NCBI GenBank assembly: GCA_011620245.1
Contig: WOZN01000394.1
Coordinates: 1 to 7,388 of the forward strand
Reading direction: 5' to 3'
Length of the DNA: 7,388 nt
Source: Acidovorax sp.
GTDB lineage: Bacteria > Pseudomonadota > Gammaproteobacteria > Burkholderiales > Burkholderiaceae_C
Of this stretch, positions 1 through 5,739 are shown one piece after another. A program made the translations under genes and the position numbers. The notes below the pieces were generated by a model that was not told the DNA's origin, made no database searches, and worked only from the letters and a program-made list of their open reading frames with translations. Position 1 is the first letter of the stretch, and every line of letters begins with the position of its first letter.

Positions 1-57
1 TATTGCCGCCCAGGCAGGGGCCCAAATGACTGCAAATCGTCCGCCAGCATTAGCGCA

Positions 58-70
58 GGCCCGAAGGGCC
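58..70. other. Small perfect inverted repeat upstream of yebC
   Basis: GGCCC (58-62), a GAA loop (63-65) and GGGCC (66-70) form a perfect 5-bp hairpin. No T-run follows, so it does not look like a standard intrinsic terminator. The rest of 1-118 holds no gene I can support. One forward frame stops at 27-29 and could be the last codons of an upstream gene, but too little is visible to say. Confidence 0.3.
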
Positions 71-105
71 GCCTCATGGACAATCGGACAATCTCGGTTC
101 AATAC

Positions 106-112
106 AAAAGGA
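106..112 (+). promoter_or_regulatory. Ribosome binding site that fixes the yebC start
   Basis: The purine-rich AAAAGGA at 106-112 ends six bases before the GTG at 119. This is good Shine-Dalgarno spacing and supports the GTG over the earlier in-frame ATG at 26. Confidence 0.75.
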
Positions 113-118
113 CTTCCC

Positions 119-838
119 GTGGCAGGACACAGCAAATGGGCGAATATCCAGCACCGCAAGGGGCGGCAGGATGAAAAACGCGGCAAGATCTGGACCCGCA
201 TCATTCGTGAAATCACGGTGGCAGCCCGCGCCGGTGGCGGTGACCTGTCGGCCAACCCCCGTTTGCGCCTGGCGGTGGACAAGGCCAAGGCGGCCAACAT
301 GCCGGCCGACCGCATCAAATACAACATCGACAAGGCCACGGGCAACGCCGAAGGGCTGACCTACGAGGAAATCCGCTACGAAGGCTATGGCATCGGTGGC
401 GCCGCCATCATGGTCGACACCATGACCGACAACCGCGTGCGTACCGTGGCCGAAGTGCGCCACGCGTTCAGCAAGCATGGCGGCAACATGGGCACCGAGG
501 GTTCGGTGGCATTCCAGTTCAAGCATTGCGGCCAGCTGATCTTTGCCCCCGGCACCAGCGAAGACAAGGTGATGGAAGTGGCGCTGGAGGCCGGCGCCCA
601 AGACGTGGTGACCGATGACGATGGCGCGGTAGAGGTGCTGACCGCCCCGGCCGATTTCGAGGCCGTAAAGAATGCGCTGGAGGCCGCAGGCCTGATCCCC
701 GAAGTGGCGGGCGTGACCATGCGGCCCGAAAACACCGTTGAACTTACAGACGAAGATGCCGCCCGCATGCAGAAATTGCTGGATGCGCTGGAAGACCTGG
801 ACGACACCCAGGAGGTCTATCACAACGCGGCGCTATGA
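119..838 (+). CDS. yebC: YebC/PmpR-family (DUF28/TACO1-like) regulatory protein
   Basis: The product is a 239-residue cytosolic protein of the YebC/PmpR/TACO1 family. Members have been described as transcription regulators and more recently as translation factors that help ribosomes through difficult stretches; which role applies here is not shown by the sequence. The family N-terminus [13 protein letters not shown] follows directly after the GTG start. The conserved [20 protein letters not shown] lies at about residues 104-123, and the usual acidic end [14 protein letters not shown] closes the protein. Length matches the family norm of about 240. An in-frame ATG at 26 would add 31 residues unlike any family member, while the GTG has a well-placed AAAAGGA, so 119 is chosen. 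The stop TGA (836-838) overlaps an ATG at 835 that opens a 79-codon frame running to purD. Family assignment is secure; the precise role is not. Confidence 0.96.
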   Translation: MAGHSKWANIQHRKGRQDEKRGKIWTRIIREITVAARAGGGDLSANPRLRLAVDKAKAANMPADRIKYNIDKATGNAEGLTYEEIRYEGYGIGGAAIMVDTMTDNRVRTVAEVRHAFSKHGGNMGTEGSVAFQFKHCGQLIFAPGTSEDKVMEVALEAGAQDVVTDDDGAVEVLTAPADFEAVKNALEAAGLIPEVAGVTMRPENTVELTDEDAARMQKLLDALEDLDDTQEVYHNAAL

Positions 839-1074
839 AGCACCCCCTGAGCGGCTGCGCCGCTTCCCCCTCTCTCGCTGCGCGGGAGGGGGACGCCACC
901 GGTGGCCTGGCAGAGCCAGTTCCACGGTGGCACTGGGCTGGGCCGCGCTGGTTTCAACGGTCGCGTGCGGTGCCCGGCGCAATGACAATGGCAGTGAACT
1001 ATCGAGACGTTTATCCTCGAATCCATGGGCTCCGGTATAGCGCCGTGCCAAGGGTTCACCAAAGGCTCCTATGA
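835..1074 (+). other. 79-codon open frame bridging yebC and purD
   Basis: This frame opens with an ATG overlapping the yebC stop (ATGA at 835-838) and closes with a TGA overlapping the purD start (ATGA at 1071-1074). It lies wholly within the repeat-bearing gap, has no independent Shine-Dalgarno that I see, and its translation resembles no family I know. It may be chance in GC-rich DNA, or it may let ribosomes travel from yebC to purD. I do not claim a functional protein. Confidence 0.2.
841..935. repeat. Type A hairpin-rich intergenic repeat, copy 1
   Basis: Much of the yebC-purD gap (839-1070) is a cluster of inverted repeats. AGCGGC (850-855) pairs with GCCGCT (859-864). CCCCCTCTC (866-874) pairs with GGGAGGGGG (884-892) as a 9-bp stem with one wobble. 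CCACCGGTGG (896-905) is a perfect palindrome. CTGGC (907-911) pairs with GCCAG (915-919), and CCAC (922-925) with GTGG (927-930). The CCCCCTGAG start and GGGGGACGCC block share their layout with a second copy after purD. I recognise this style as a dispersed intergenic repeat of Comamonadaceae; this is recall, not a search. Bases 936-1070 hold no clear promoter. Confidence 0.7.
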
Positions 1075-2348
1075 AAGTACTTGTGATTGGTGGCGGCGGC
1101 CGTGAACACGCGATGGCGTGGAAACTGAGCCAGTCCCCCAAGGTGACCAAGGTCTATGTGGCGCCCGGCAACGGCGGCACGGCCCTGAACCCCAAGCTCG
1201 AAAACGTGGGCATCGCTGATATGCGCGAGTTGCGCGTGTGGGCGCAGGCCGAGAAGATCGGCCTCACGGTGGTGGGCCCCGAGGCACCGCTGGCAGCGGG
1301 TGTGGTAGATGAATTCCGTGCCAACGGCATGCGCATCTTCGGGCCCACCAAGGCCGCAGCTCAGTTGGAAAGTTCCAAGGCCTTCTCCAAGGCCTTCATG
1401 CGCCGCCACGGCATCCCCACCGCCGATTACGACACCTTCACCGACCCGGCGGCCGCCCACGCCTTCGTGGACCGCCTGGGCGCCCCCATCGTCATCAAGG
1501 CCGACGGCCTGGCTGCCGGCAAGGGCGTGGTGGTGGCCATGACGCTGCAGGAGGCGCACGATGCCGTGGACTTCATGCTGGTGGACAACAAATACGGCGT
1601 GCAGCACAACGAAGGCGGCGCCCGTGTCGTGATCGAGCAGTTCCTCGAAGGCGAGGAAGCCAGCTTCATCGTGCTGTGTGACGGCAAGAATGTGCTGGCC
1701 CTGGCCACCAGCCAGGACCACAAGCGCCTGAAGGACGGTGACAAAGGCCCCAATACTGGCGGCATGGGCGCCTACTCGCCCGCGCCCGTGGTCACGGCCG
1801 ACGTGCACGCCCGCGCCATGCGCGAGATCATTTTGCCCACCATCCGTGGCATGGAAAAGGACGGCATTCGCTATACCGGCTTCCTCTACGCCGGCCTGAT
1901 GATCGACGCCAGGGGCCATCTCAAGACGCTCGAATTCAACTGCCGCATGGGTGACCCCGAGACGCAGCCCATTCTGATGCGCCTCAAGAGCGATTTTTGC
2001 GATGTGCTGGGCGCAGCCGCCGATGGCAAGCTCGACCAGGTGGAACTGCAATGGGACCGCCGCACCGCGCTGGGCGTGGTGATGGCCGCGCACGGCTACC
2101 CCGAAAACCCGCGCAAAGGCGACATCATCACCGGTCTGCCCGCCGAGGCGGACGATGCCGTCGTGTTCCATGCGGGCACGCAGCTCAAGGACGGCGTGGT
2201 CAGCGTGACTGGCGGCCGCGTGCTGTGCGTCACCGTGCTGGCCGACAGCGTCAAGCAGGCGCAGCAGCGCGCCTACGACGTGGCGTGCGGTATTCACTTT
2301 GACGGTGCGCAGTACCGCCACGACATTGGCTTCCGGGCCGTGAAGTGA
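1071..2348 (+). CDS. purD: Phosphoribosylamine-glycine ligase (GAR synthetase)
   Basis: PurD catalyses the second step of de novo purine synthesis in the cytosol: phosphoribosylamine plus glycine plus ATP gives glycinamide ribonucleotide. The 425-residue product has the usual length for the monofunctional bacterial enzyme. The N-terminal domain opens with [19 protein letters not shown], with GPEAPLA at 69-75. The ATP-grasp domain runs from about residue 100 to 310 and includes [14 protein letters not shown] (143-156), a glycine-rich loop with [12 protein letters not shown] (226-237), and the GARS signature region [12 protein letters not shown] (288-299). The C-terminal domain ends in [22 protein letters not shown] at 1061-1065 lies five bases before the ATG. 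It is flanked on both sides by type A repeat copies, so it may be transcribed with its neighbours or alone. Identification is secure. Confidence 0.98.
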   Translation: MKVLVIGGGGREHAMAWKLSQSPKVTKVYVAPGNGGTALNPKLENVGIADMRELRVWAQAEKIGLTVVGPEAPLAAGVVDEFRANGMRIFGPTKAAAQLESSKAFSKAFMRRHGIPTADYDTFTDPAAAHAFVDRLGAPIVIKADGLAAGKGVVVAMTLQEAHDAVDFMLVDNKYGVQHNEGGARVVIEQFLEGEEASFIVLCDGKNVLALATSQDHKRLKDGDKGPNTGGMGAYSPAPVVTADVHARAMREIILPTIRGMEKDGIRYTGFLYAGLMIDARGHLKTLEFNCRMGDPETQPILMRLKSDFCDVLGAAADGKLDQVELQWDRRTALGVVMAAHGYPENPRKGDIITGLPAEADDAVVFHAGTQLKDGVVSVTGGRVLCVTVLADSVKQAQQRAYDVACGIHFDGAQYRHDIGFRAVK

Positions 2349-2506
2349 TTCCCCCCTGTGTCGCCTTCAGCGCCTTCCCCCAAGGGGCGACGCCCTCGCA
2401 GCGGGGCGGTCCTTGCTCGGTGTCCCCGGCCTGTGCCGTGCCAGTTTTCAGGGCTGTGTGTGGTGCAAAGTGCAATGGACAACTGAAATGCAACAACCTG
2501 GAATGA
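2345..2506 (+). other. 53-codon open frame bridging purD and hemF
   Basis: A GTG at 2345 overlaps the purD stop (GTGA, 2345-2348). The frame stays open through the repeat and stops at TGA 2504-2506, which overlaps the second possible hemF start (ATGA at 2503-2506). The translation is rich in Cys, Pro and Val and matches nothing I know. It is either chance or a coupling device; no protein product is claimed. Confidence 0.18.
2351..2420. repeat. Type A hairpin-rich intergenic repeat, copy 2
   Basis: This copy follows the purD stop directly. It shares with copy 1 a CCCCCTG start, a GCGCCTTCCCCC-type block and a GGGGCGACGCC-type block in the same order and orientation. Visible stems are CCCC (2377-2380) with GGGG (2384-2387), and CGCCC (2391-2395) with GGGCG (2404-2408). 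No T-run follows either stem, so this is not a textbook terminator. Spacing between blocks is shorter than in copy 1. The exact right end is uncertain. Confidence 0.65.
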
Positions 2507-3444
2507 ATGCGGCCACGACCGTGGCGCGTGTGCGCAGCTACCTGCAGGGCCTGCAGGCACGCATTACCGAGGCGCTCGAAGCCGTGGAAGGCGAGGGCGG
2601 CGCGCGCTTTCTGTCCGACGCCTGGAGCAAGCCGCCCGGCGAGCCGCTGCAGGGCGACGGCATCACCAAAATCATGGAAGGCGGCCGGGTGTTCGAGCGC
2701 GCGGGCTGTGGCTTTAGCCATGTGCGCGGCCCGCAGCTGCCGCCCTCGGCCACGCAGCACCGGCCCGAGCTGGCGGGCGCGCCGTTCGAGGCCATGGGCG
2801 TGTCGCTGGTGTTCCACCCGCGCAACCCGTATGTGCCCACGGTGCACATGAACGTGCGCATGATCGCCGCCGGCCATTCCGGGCAAACGCCTGCCTGCTG
2901 GTTTGGCGGCGGCATGGACCTCACGCCGTACTACGGCTTCGAGGAAGACGCAGTGCACTTTCACCGCACCTGCCGCGATGCGCTGGCGCCTTTTGGCGAC
3001 GACAAATACCCGCGCTTCAAGCAGTGGTGCGATGAATACTTCCACCTCAAGCACCGCAATGAGCAGCGCGGCGTGGGCGGTGTGTTTTATGACGACTTCT
3101 CGGAGTTGGGCTTTGACCAGAGCCTGGCCATGACGCAGTCGGTGGGCGATGCCTTCCTCAAGGCCTACCTGCCCATCGTGGAAAAGCGCCAGGCCACGCC
3201 GTTTGGCGAGCGCGAGCGCGACTTTCAGCTCTACCGCCGGGGCCGCTATGTGGAGTTCAACCTGGTGTGGGACCGGGGCACGCATTTTGGCCTGCAGTCG
3301 GGCGGGCGCACCGAGTCGATTCTCCTGTCGATGCCGCCGCTGGTGGCTTGGTCGTACCAGCGATCGGACGCGGTCGATTCGGCCGAAGCGGCACTTGCAC
3401 AGCGGTTTCTGGTGCGTCGAAACTGGCTTGCGGAAGGCGCTTGA
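2488..3444 (+). CDS. hemF: Oxygen-dependent coproporphyrinogen III oxidase
   Basis: HemF uses molecular oxygen to convert coproporphyrinogen III to protoporphyrinogen IX in haem synthesis; no iron-sulphur cluster is needed. The 318-residue product is close to the usual length of about 300. Landmarks are [17 protein letters not shown] (65-81), [16 protein letters not shown] (109-124), the [12 protein letters not shown] segment (140-151), and the family signature from [18 protein letters not shown] to VGGVFYDDF (178-204). The tail has [18 protein letters not shown] (252-269). Two starts are credible: ATG 2488 (a weak GGA about eight bases upstream) and ATG 2503 (no good site, but overlapped by the stop of a bridging frame), giving 318 or 313 residues. 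An in-frame ATG at 2413 lies in repeat sequence and is unlikely. The gene implies aerobic haem synthesis. Function is secure; the start is not. Confidence 0.95.
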   Translation: MQQPGMNAATTVARVRSYLQGLQARITEALEAVEGEGGARFLSDAWSKPPGEPLQGDGITKIMEGGRVFERAGCGFSHVRGPQLPPSATQHRPELAGAPFEAMGVSLVFHPRNPYVPTVHMNVRMIAAGHSGQTPACWFGGGMDLTPYYGFEEDAVHFHRTCRDALAPFGDDKYPRFKQWCDEYFHLKHRNEQRGVGGVFYDDFSELGFDQSLAMTQSVGDAFLKAYLPIVEKRQATPFGERERDFQLYRRGRYVEFNLVWDRGTHFGLQSGGRTESILLSMPPLVAWSYQRSDAVDSAEAALAQRFLVRRNWLAEGA

Positions 3445-3471
3445 AACACAGCCTGAAAGCGGTGAAATGCG

Positions 3472-3539
3472 CAAAAGCTATAATTTCAATAGCTGCCCGC
3501 GCTTTTCACACGAGCGCAAGAGGCCAAAAACACCTCAAA
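3472..3539. repeat. Type B intergenic repeat, copy 1
   Basis: AGCTAT (3476-3481) pairs with ATAGCT (3489-3494). A second stem is GCGCTT (3499-3504) with GAGCGC (3512-3517), allowing one G-U pair. The order of elements, ATAGCTGC then GCGCTT then GCGC then GAG and CC, matches the copy at 5041-5110. Less degenerate members that I recall from Acidovorax-type genomes form a long perfect hairpin here. This copy lies 27 bases after hemF and is the more diverged of the two. Confidence 0.7.
3479..3484 (+). promoter_or_regulatory. Perfect TATAAT hexamer inside the type B repeat
   Basis: TATAAT at 3479-3484 matches the sigma-70 -10 consensus exactly. The best upstream partner is CTGAAA (3453-3458, four of six matches to TTGACA), but the spacer is 20 bases, longer than normal. 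If it is active, the rsfS transcript would carry a leader of roughly 150 bases. The match may simply be part of the repeat. Confidence 0.3.
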
Positions 3540-3570
3540 CCGGCGCAGCGCCAAAGCGCAACACCCAAGG

Positions 3571-3602
3571 CGCAGCCCGCTGGCTGCGTGCTGCATTGCA
3601 CG
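3571..3602 (+). other. GC-rich hairpin pair in the rsfS leader
   Basis: CGCAGCC (3571-3577) pairs perfectly with GGCTGCG (3582-3588) around a four-base loop. CGTGC (3587-3591) pairs with GCACG (3598-3602) around a six-base loop. The two stems share bases 3587-3588, so the full forms exclude each other. No T-run follows. A smaller GGCGC-A-GCGCC repeat lies at 3542-3552. This may be a leader structure, a factor site or a weak hemF terminator; the sequence alone does not decide. Confidence 0.4.
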
Positions 3603-3603
3603 C

Positions 3604-3609
3604 TATATT
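3604..3609 (+). promoter_or_regulatory. Possible -10 box for rsfS
   Basis: TATATT (3604-3609) matches five of six bases of the -10 consensus and lies 29 bases before the rsfS ATG. The best -35 is CTGGCT (3580-3585, three of six, 18-base spacer), which falls in the GC hairpin. This is a weak candidate. Confidence 0.25.
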
Positions 3610-3638
3610 GATTCCATTTCCTCTCTATTCACCGCCTG

Positions 3639-4487
3639 ATGACCACCTCCACCAAATCGGAAACCGCCGCCAAAAAAGACGTCACCAAACTCCAGCGCGC
3701 CATCGTCGATGGACTGGAGGACGTCAAGGCGCAAGACATCCAGGTCTTCAACACCGAGCATCTTTCGCCGCTGTTTGAACGGGTGATCGTCGCATCGGGC
3801 ACCTCCAACCGCCAGACCAAGGCCCTAGCCGCCAGCGTGCGCGATGCGGTCAAAGAAGCCGGTTTTGTGAAGCCACGCATCGAAGGCGAAGAAAACGGCG
3901 AATGGATCATCGTGGACTGCGGCGCCGCCGTGACACACATCATGCAGCCCGCCATCCGCCAGTACTACCGCCTGGAAGAGCTGTGGGGCGACACACCCGT
4001 GCGCCTGAAGCTCGGTGCGGCCAAGCCCGTCTCCAGCGCCGCCACGGAACTGGCCGAGAAGAAGTCGGCCCAGAAGGTTGCCAAGTCCGACGCAAAGTCG
4101 GCCGCCAAGAGTGGAACATCTGCACGCCCTGCTGCAACCAAGAAGGCAGCACCGGCCAAGTCCGCAGCGCGCCCAGCCGCCAAATCGGCCGCCGCCCCTG
4201 CCAAACCAGCAGCCAAAGCCGCCGCAAAGGCACCTGCCAGAGCACCAGTCAAAGCCCCTGCAAAGAGCAGCAGCACCGCCAAGGCCGCACCGGCCAAGGC
4301 GCCAGCAAAGACGACAGCTGCCAGGAAGCCAGCCGCCACCAAGTCCCCCATCAAGACCGTGGTGGTCAAGCCATCGGCCCCGCGCAGCAAGACCGCCGCC
4401 GCATCCAAGGCGGGTGCCAAGCCCACGGCGGCACGCGGTGGTGCTGCCGCCAAGCCCGCAGCCAAGAGGGCACCGGGCCGCAAGTGA
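3639..4487 (+). CDS. rsfS: Ribosome silencing factor RsfS with a long Lys/Ala/Pro-rich tail
   Basis: RsfS (YbeB, Iojap family) binds protein uL14 of the large ribosomal subunit and blocks subunit joining when nutrients are short. The family domain spans about residues 15-125. It includes VKAQDIQVFNTEHLSPLFER (29-48), the SGTSNRQTKALA segment (53-64), GEWIIVDCGAAVTH (87-100) and IRQYYRLEELWGD (106-118). Typical RsfS proteins stop near here at about 105-130 residues, but this one reaches 282. Residues 152-282 use only Ala, Lys, Pro, Ser, Thr, Arg, Gly, Val and one Ile, with no acidic or aromatic residue, in AAK/PAK-type repeats like those of AlgP or bacterial H1-like proteins. The tail is inferred to be disordered and to bind nucleic acid. 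No good Shine-Dalgarno precedes the ATG. rlmH follows after 50 bases, a widely conserved pairing. Confidence 0.93.
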   Translation: MTTSTKSETAAKKDVTKLQRAIVDGLEDVKAQDIQVFNTEHLSPLFERVIVASGTSNRQTKALAASVRDAVKEAGFVKPRIEGEENGEWIIVDCGAAVTHIMQPAIRQYYRLEELWGDTPVRLKLGAAKPVSSAATELAEKKSAQKVAKSDAKSAAKSGTSARPAATKKAAPAKSAARPAAKSAAAPAKPAAKAAAKAPARAPVKAPAKSSSTAKAAPAKAPAKTTAARKPAATKSPIKTVVVKPSAPRSKTAAASKAGAKPTAARGGAAAKPAAKRAPGRK

Positions 4488-4541
4488 ATGGCGCTTCGGC
4501 CCATCGACCCACGCGAGCGCACAGCGCCTGAACGGCGATGA
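4488..4541 (+). other. 17-codon open frame between rsfS and rlmH
   Basis: The rsfS stop TGA (4485-4487) is followed at once by ATG (4488). This tiny frame reads [17 protein letters not shown] and its stop TGA (4539-4541) overlaps the rlmH start as ATGA. rlmH has no clear Shine-Dalgarno, so reinitiation through this frame could carry ribosomes to it. It could also be chance; no peptide function is claimed. Confidence 0.25.
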
Positions 4542-5017
4542 AACTGCTCATCGTGGCCGTGGGCCAGCGCGTGCCCGACTGGGCCCAGACCGCTTACGAC
4601 GATTACGCCAAACGCTTCCCGCCCGAACTCAAGGTCGAGCTCAAGGCCGTCAAGACCGAACCGCGCGGCTCCAAGACGCTGGAGACGCTCTACGCCGCCG
4701 AGCGCGAGCGCATCGAGGCCGCAATCTCGTCAGGTACGGCGCGCGGCACGCGCGTGGTGGCGCTGGACGAGCGCGGCACCAGCCTCACCACCAAGGCCCT
4801 GGCCGAGCGGCTCCAGGGCTGGCAACTGGGGGGCAAAGATGTGGCGCTGGTCATCGGCGGCCCGGACGGTCTGGACCCGGCGTTCCGCCAGGCCGCGCAT
4901 GAACGCATCCGCCTGTCGGACCTGACCCTGCCCCATGCCATGGTGCGGGTGCTGCTCATCGAGCAGCTGTACCGCGCCTGGTCGGTGAACGCCGGGCACC
5001 CATACCACCGTGAATGA
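4538..5017 (+). CDS. rlmH: 23S rRNA (pseudouridine-1915-N3)-methyltransferase RlmH
   Basis: RlmH (YbeA) is a small SPOUT-class methyltransferase that uses S-adenosylmethionine to methylate N3 of pseudouridine 1915 in helix 69 of 23S rRNA, acting on assembled 70S ribosomes. The 159-residue product is close to the E. coli length of 155. It starts [10 protein letters not shown]. It carries the SAM-binding glycine motif VIGGPDGL (105-112) in the trefoil knot region, then [20 protein letters not shown] (126-145), and ends with the invariant [14 protein letters not shown]. The upstream 50 bases show no strong Shine-Dalgarno, and translation may be coupled to rsfS. The stop TGA is followed by a type B repeat. 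Identification is secure. Confidence 0.97.
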   Translation: MKLLIVAVGQRVPDWAQTAYDDYAKRFPPELKVELKAVKTEPRGSKTLETLYAAERERIEAAISSGTARGTRVVALDERGTSLTTKALAERLQGWQLGGKDVALVIGGPDGLDPAFRQAAHERIRLSDLTLPHAMVRVLLIEQLYRAWSVNAGHPYHRE

Positions 5018-5040
5018 CGCGGGCTCGCCATGCCGTTGGC

Positions 5041-5110
5041 CTGTTTTACTATTGTTTTCATAGCTGCTGGCGCTTGATGGATAAGCGCTGGAGCCGATTT
5101 TTATCAAAAA
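5041..5110. repeat. Type B intergenic repeat, copy 2, with terminator-like hairpin
   Basis: CTAT (5049-5052) pairs with ATAG (5060-5063). CTGGCGCTT (5067-5075) pairs with AAGCGCTGG (5083-5091) around loop GATGGAT, giving a 9-bp stem if two G-U pairs are allowed. A run of five T's (5098-5102) begins six bases after the stem, so in RNA this resembles a weak intrinsic terminator or attenuator between rlmH and maf. It is in the same orientation as the copy at 3472-3539. I recognise it as a common dispersed element of Comamonadaceae, by recall only. It ends seven bases before the maf ATG. Confidence 0.75.
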
Positions 5111-5117
5111 TCCGTTC

Positions 5118-5732
5118 ATGCCCGACTTCATCTACCTTGCCTCCCAGAGCCCGCGCCGGCGCCAGTTGCTCGAACAGCTGGGCGTGCGCCACGAACTGCT
5201 GCTGCCCAATGTTGAGGGCGCCGAGCCCGAAGACACCGAGGCCATCGAGGCCGTGCTGCCCGGTGAGGCGCCCAAGGCCTATGTGCAGCGCGTCACGGGC
5301 CTCAAGCTCGATGCCGCCGTGGCCCGGCGCGTGCGCCGTGGCTTGCCGGATGCGCCCATCCTCTGCTCCGACACCACCGTGGCCATGGGCCGCACCATCT
5401 ATGGCAAGCCCGGCGACGCGCAGCATGCCGCGCGCATGCTGGCCGAACTGGCAGGCCACGAGCACCGCGTGCTCACCGCCGTGGCGCTGCAGGTGGGCGC
5501 CAAGCGCCTGAGCGCGCTGTCGGTATCGCGCGTCACCTTTGCCGCCATGGCGCCCGCGCAGATTGCTGCCTACGTGGCCACCGGCGAGCCGCTGGGCAAG
5601 GCCGGGGCCTATGGCATCCAGGGCAGGGCGGCGGCCTACGTGCAGCACCTCGCAGGCAGCTATTCGGGCATCATGGGCCTGCCCGTGTACGAGACCGCAC
5701 AGCTGCTGCGCGCCGCCGGATTCGCTATTTGA
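5118..5732 (+). CDS. maf: Maf-family nucleotide pyrophosphatase (YhdE-like dTTP/UTP type)
   Basis: Maf proteins hydrolyse non-canonical or excess nucleoside triphosphates to monophosphate and pyrophosphate in the cytosol. The product has 204 residues, near the family norm of about 195. The N-terminal nucleotide-binding motif is [16 protein letters not shown] (7-22). SDTTVAM (84-90) supplies the catalytic Asp; many homologues have ADT here. [20 protein letters not shown] (95-114) is the conserved mid-region. [16 protein letters not shown] (160-175) and [14 protein letters not shown] (180-193) close the active site. The IQG and GSY pattern resembles E. coli YhdE, a dTTPase/UTPase, more than the m7GTPase YceF; this subclass call is inference. 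No Shine-Dalgarno is clear before the ATG, which sits just after a repeat. rng follows after seven bases, a pairing also seen in E. coli. Confidence 0.95.
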   Translation: MPDFIYLASQSPRRRQLLEQLGVRHELLLPNVEGAEPEDTEAIEAVLPGEAPKAYVQRVTGLKLDAAVARRVRRGLPDAPILCSDTTVAMGRTIYGKPGDAQHAARMLAELAGHEHRVLTAVALQVGAKRLSALSVSRVTFAAMAPAQIAAYVATGEPLGKAGAYGIQGRAAAYVQHLAGSYSGIMGLPVYETAQLLRAAGFAI

Positions 5733-5739
5733 AAGCACC

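Noticed and set aside
77..106. Sigma-70 promoter before yebC (TGGACA with a downstream AT-rich stretch)
   Set aside because: The -35 is reasonable, but no -10 at normal spacing matches more than about three bases.
26..118. N-terminal extension of yebC from ATG 26
   Set aside because: The added 31 residues do not resemble the family, and the GTG at 119 has both a good ribosome binding site and the family N-terminus right after it.
1056..2321. Long open frame antisense to purD (421 codons)
   Set aside because: It mirrors the codon bias of purD in GC-rich DNA, is His/Gly/Ala-rich and resembles no family. Similar antisense frames lie opposite hemF and rng.
2413..2487. hemF start at ATG 2413
   Set aside because: It would code through repeat sequence, gives a Cys-rich extension unlike HemF, and later ATGs match the family start better.
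3445..3638. Degraded nadD remnant
   Set aside because: No forward frame in the gap shows the nucleotidyltransferase GGSFDP or ISST motifs or any similar block.
3965..4522. Hydrophobic, membrane-protein-like frame antisense to rsfS (185 codons)
   Set aside because: It is an artefact: the reverse complement of Ala/Lys/Pro-rich codons yields Leu, Gly, Ala and Val. There is no start context or family match.
5539..5739. N-terminal extension of rng overlapping maf
   Set aside because: The sequence is the maf coding region read in another frame; RNase G starts at MQQDILIN with a nearby GAAAG site.
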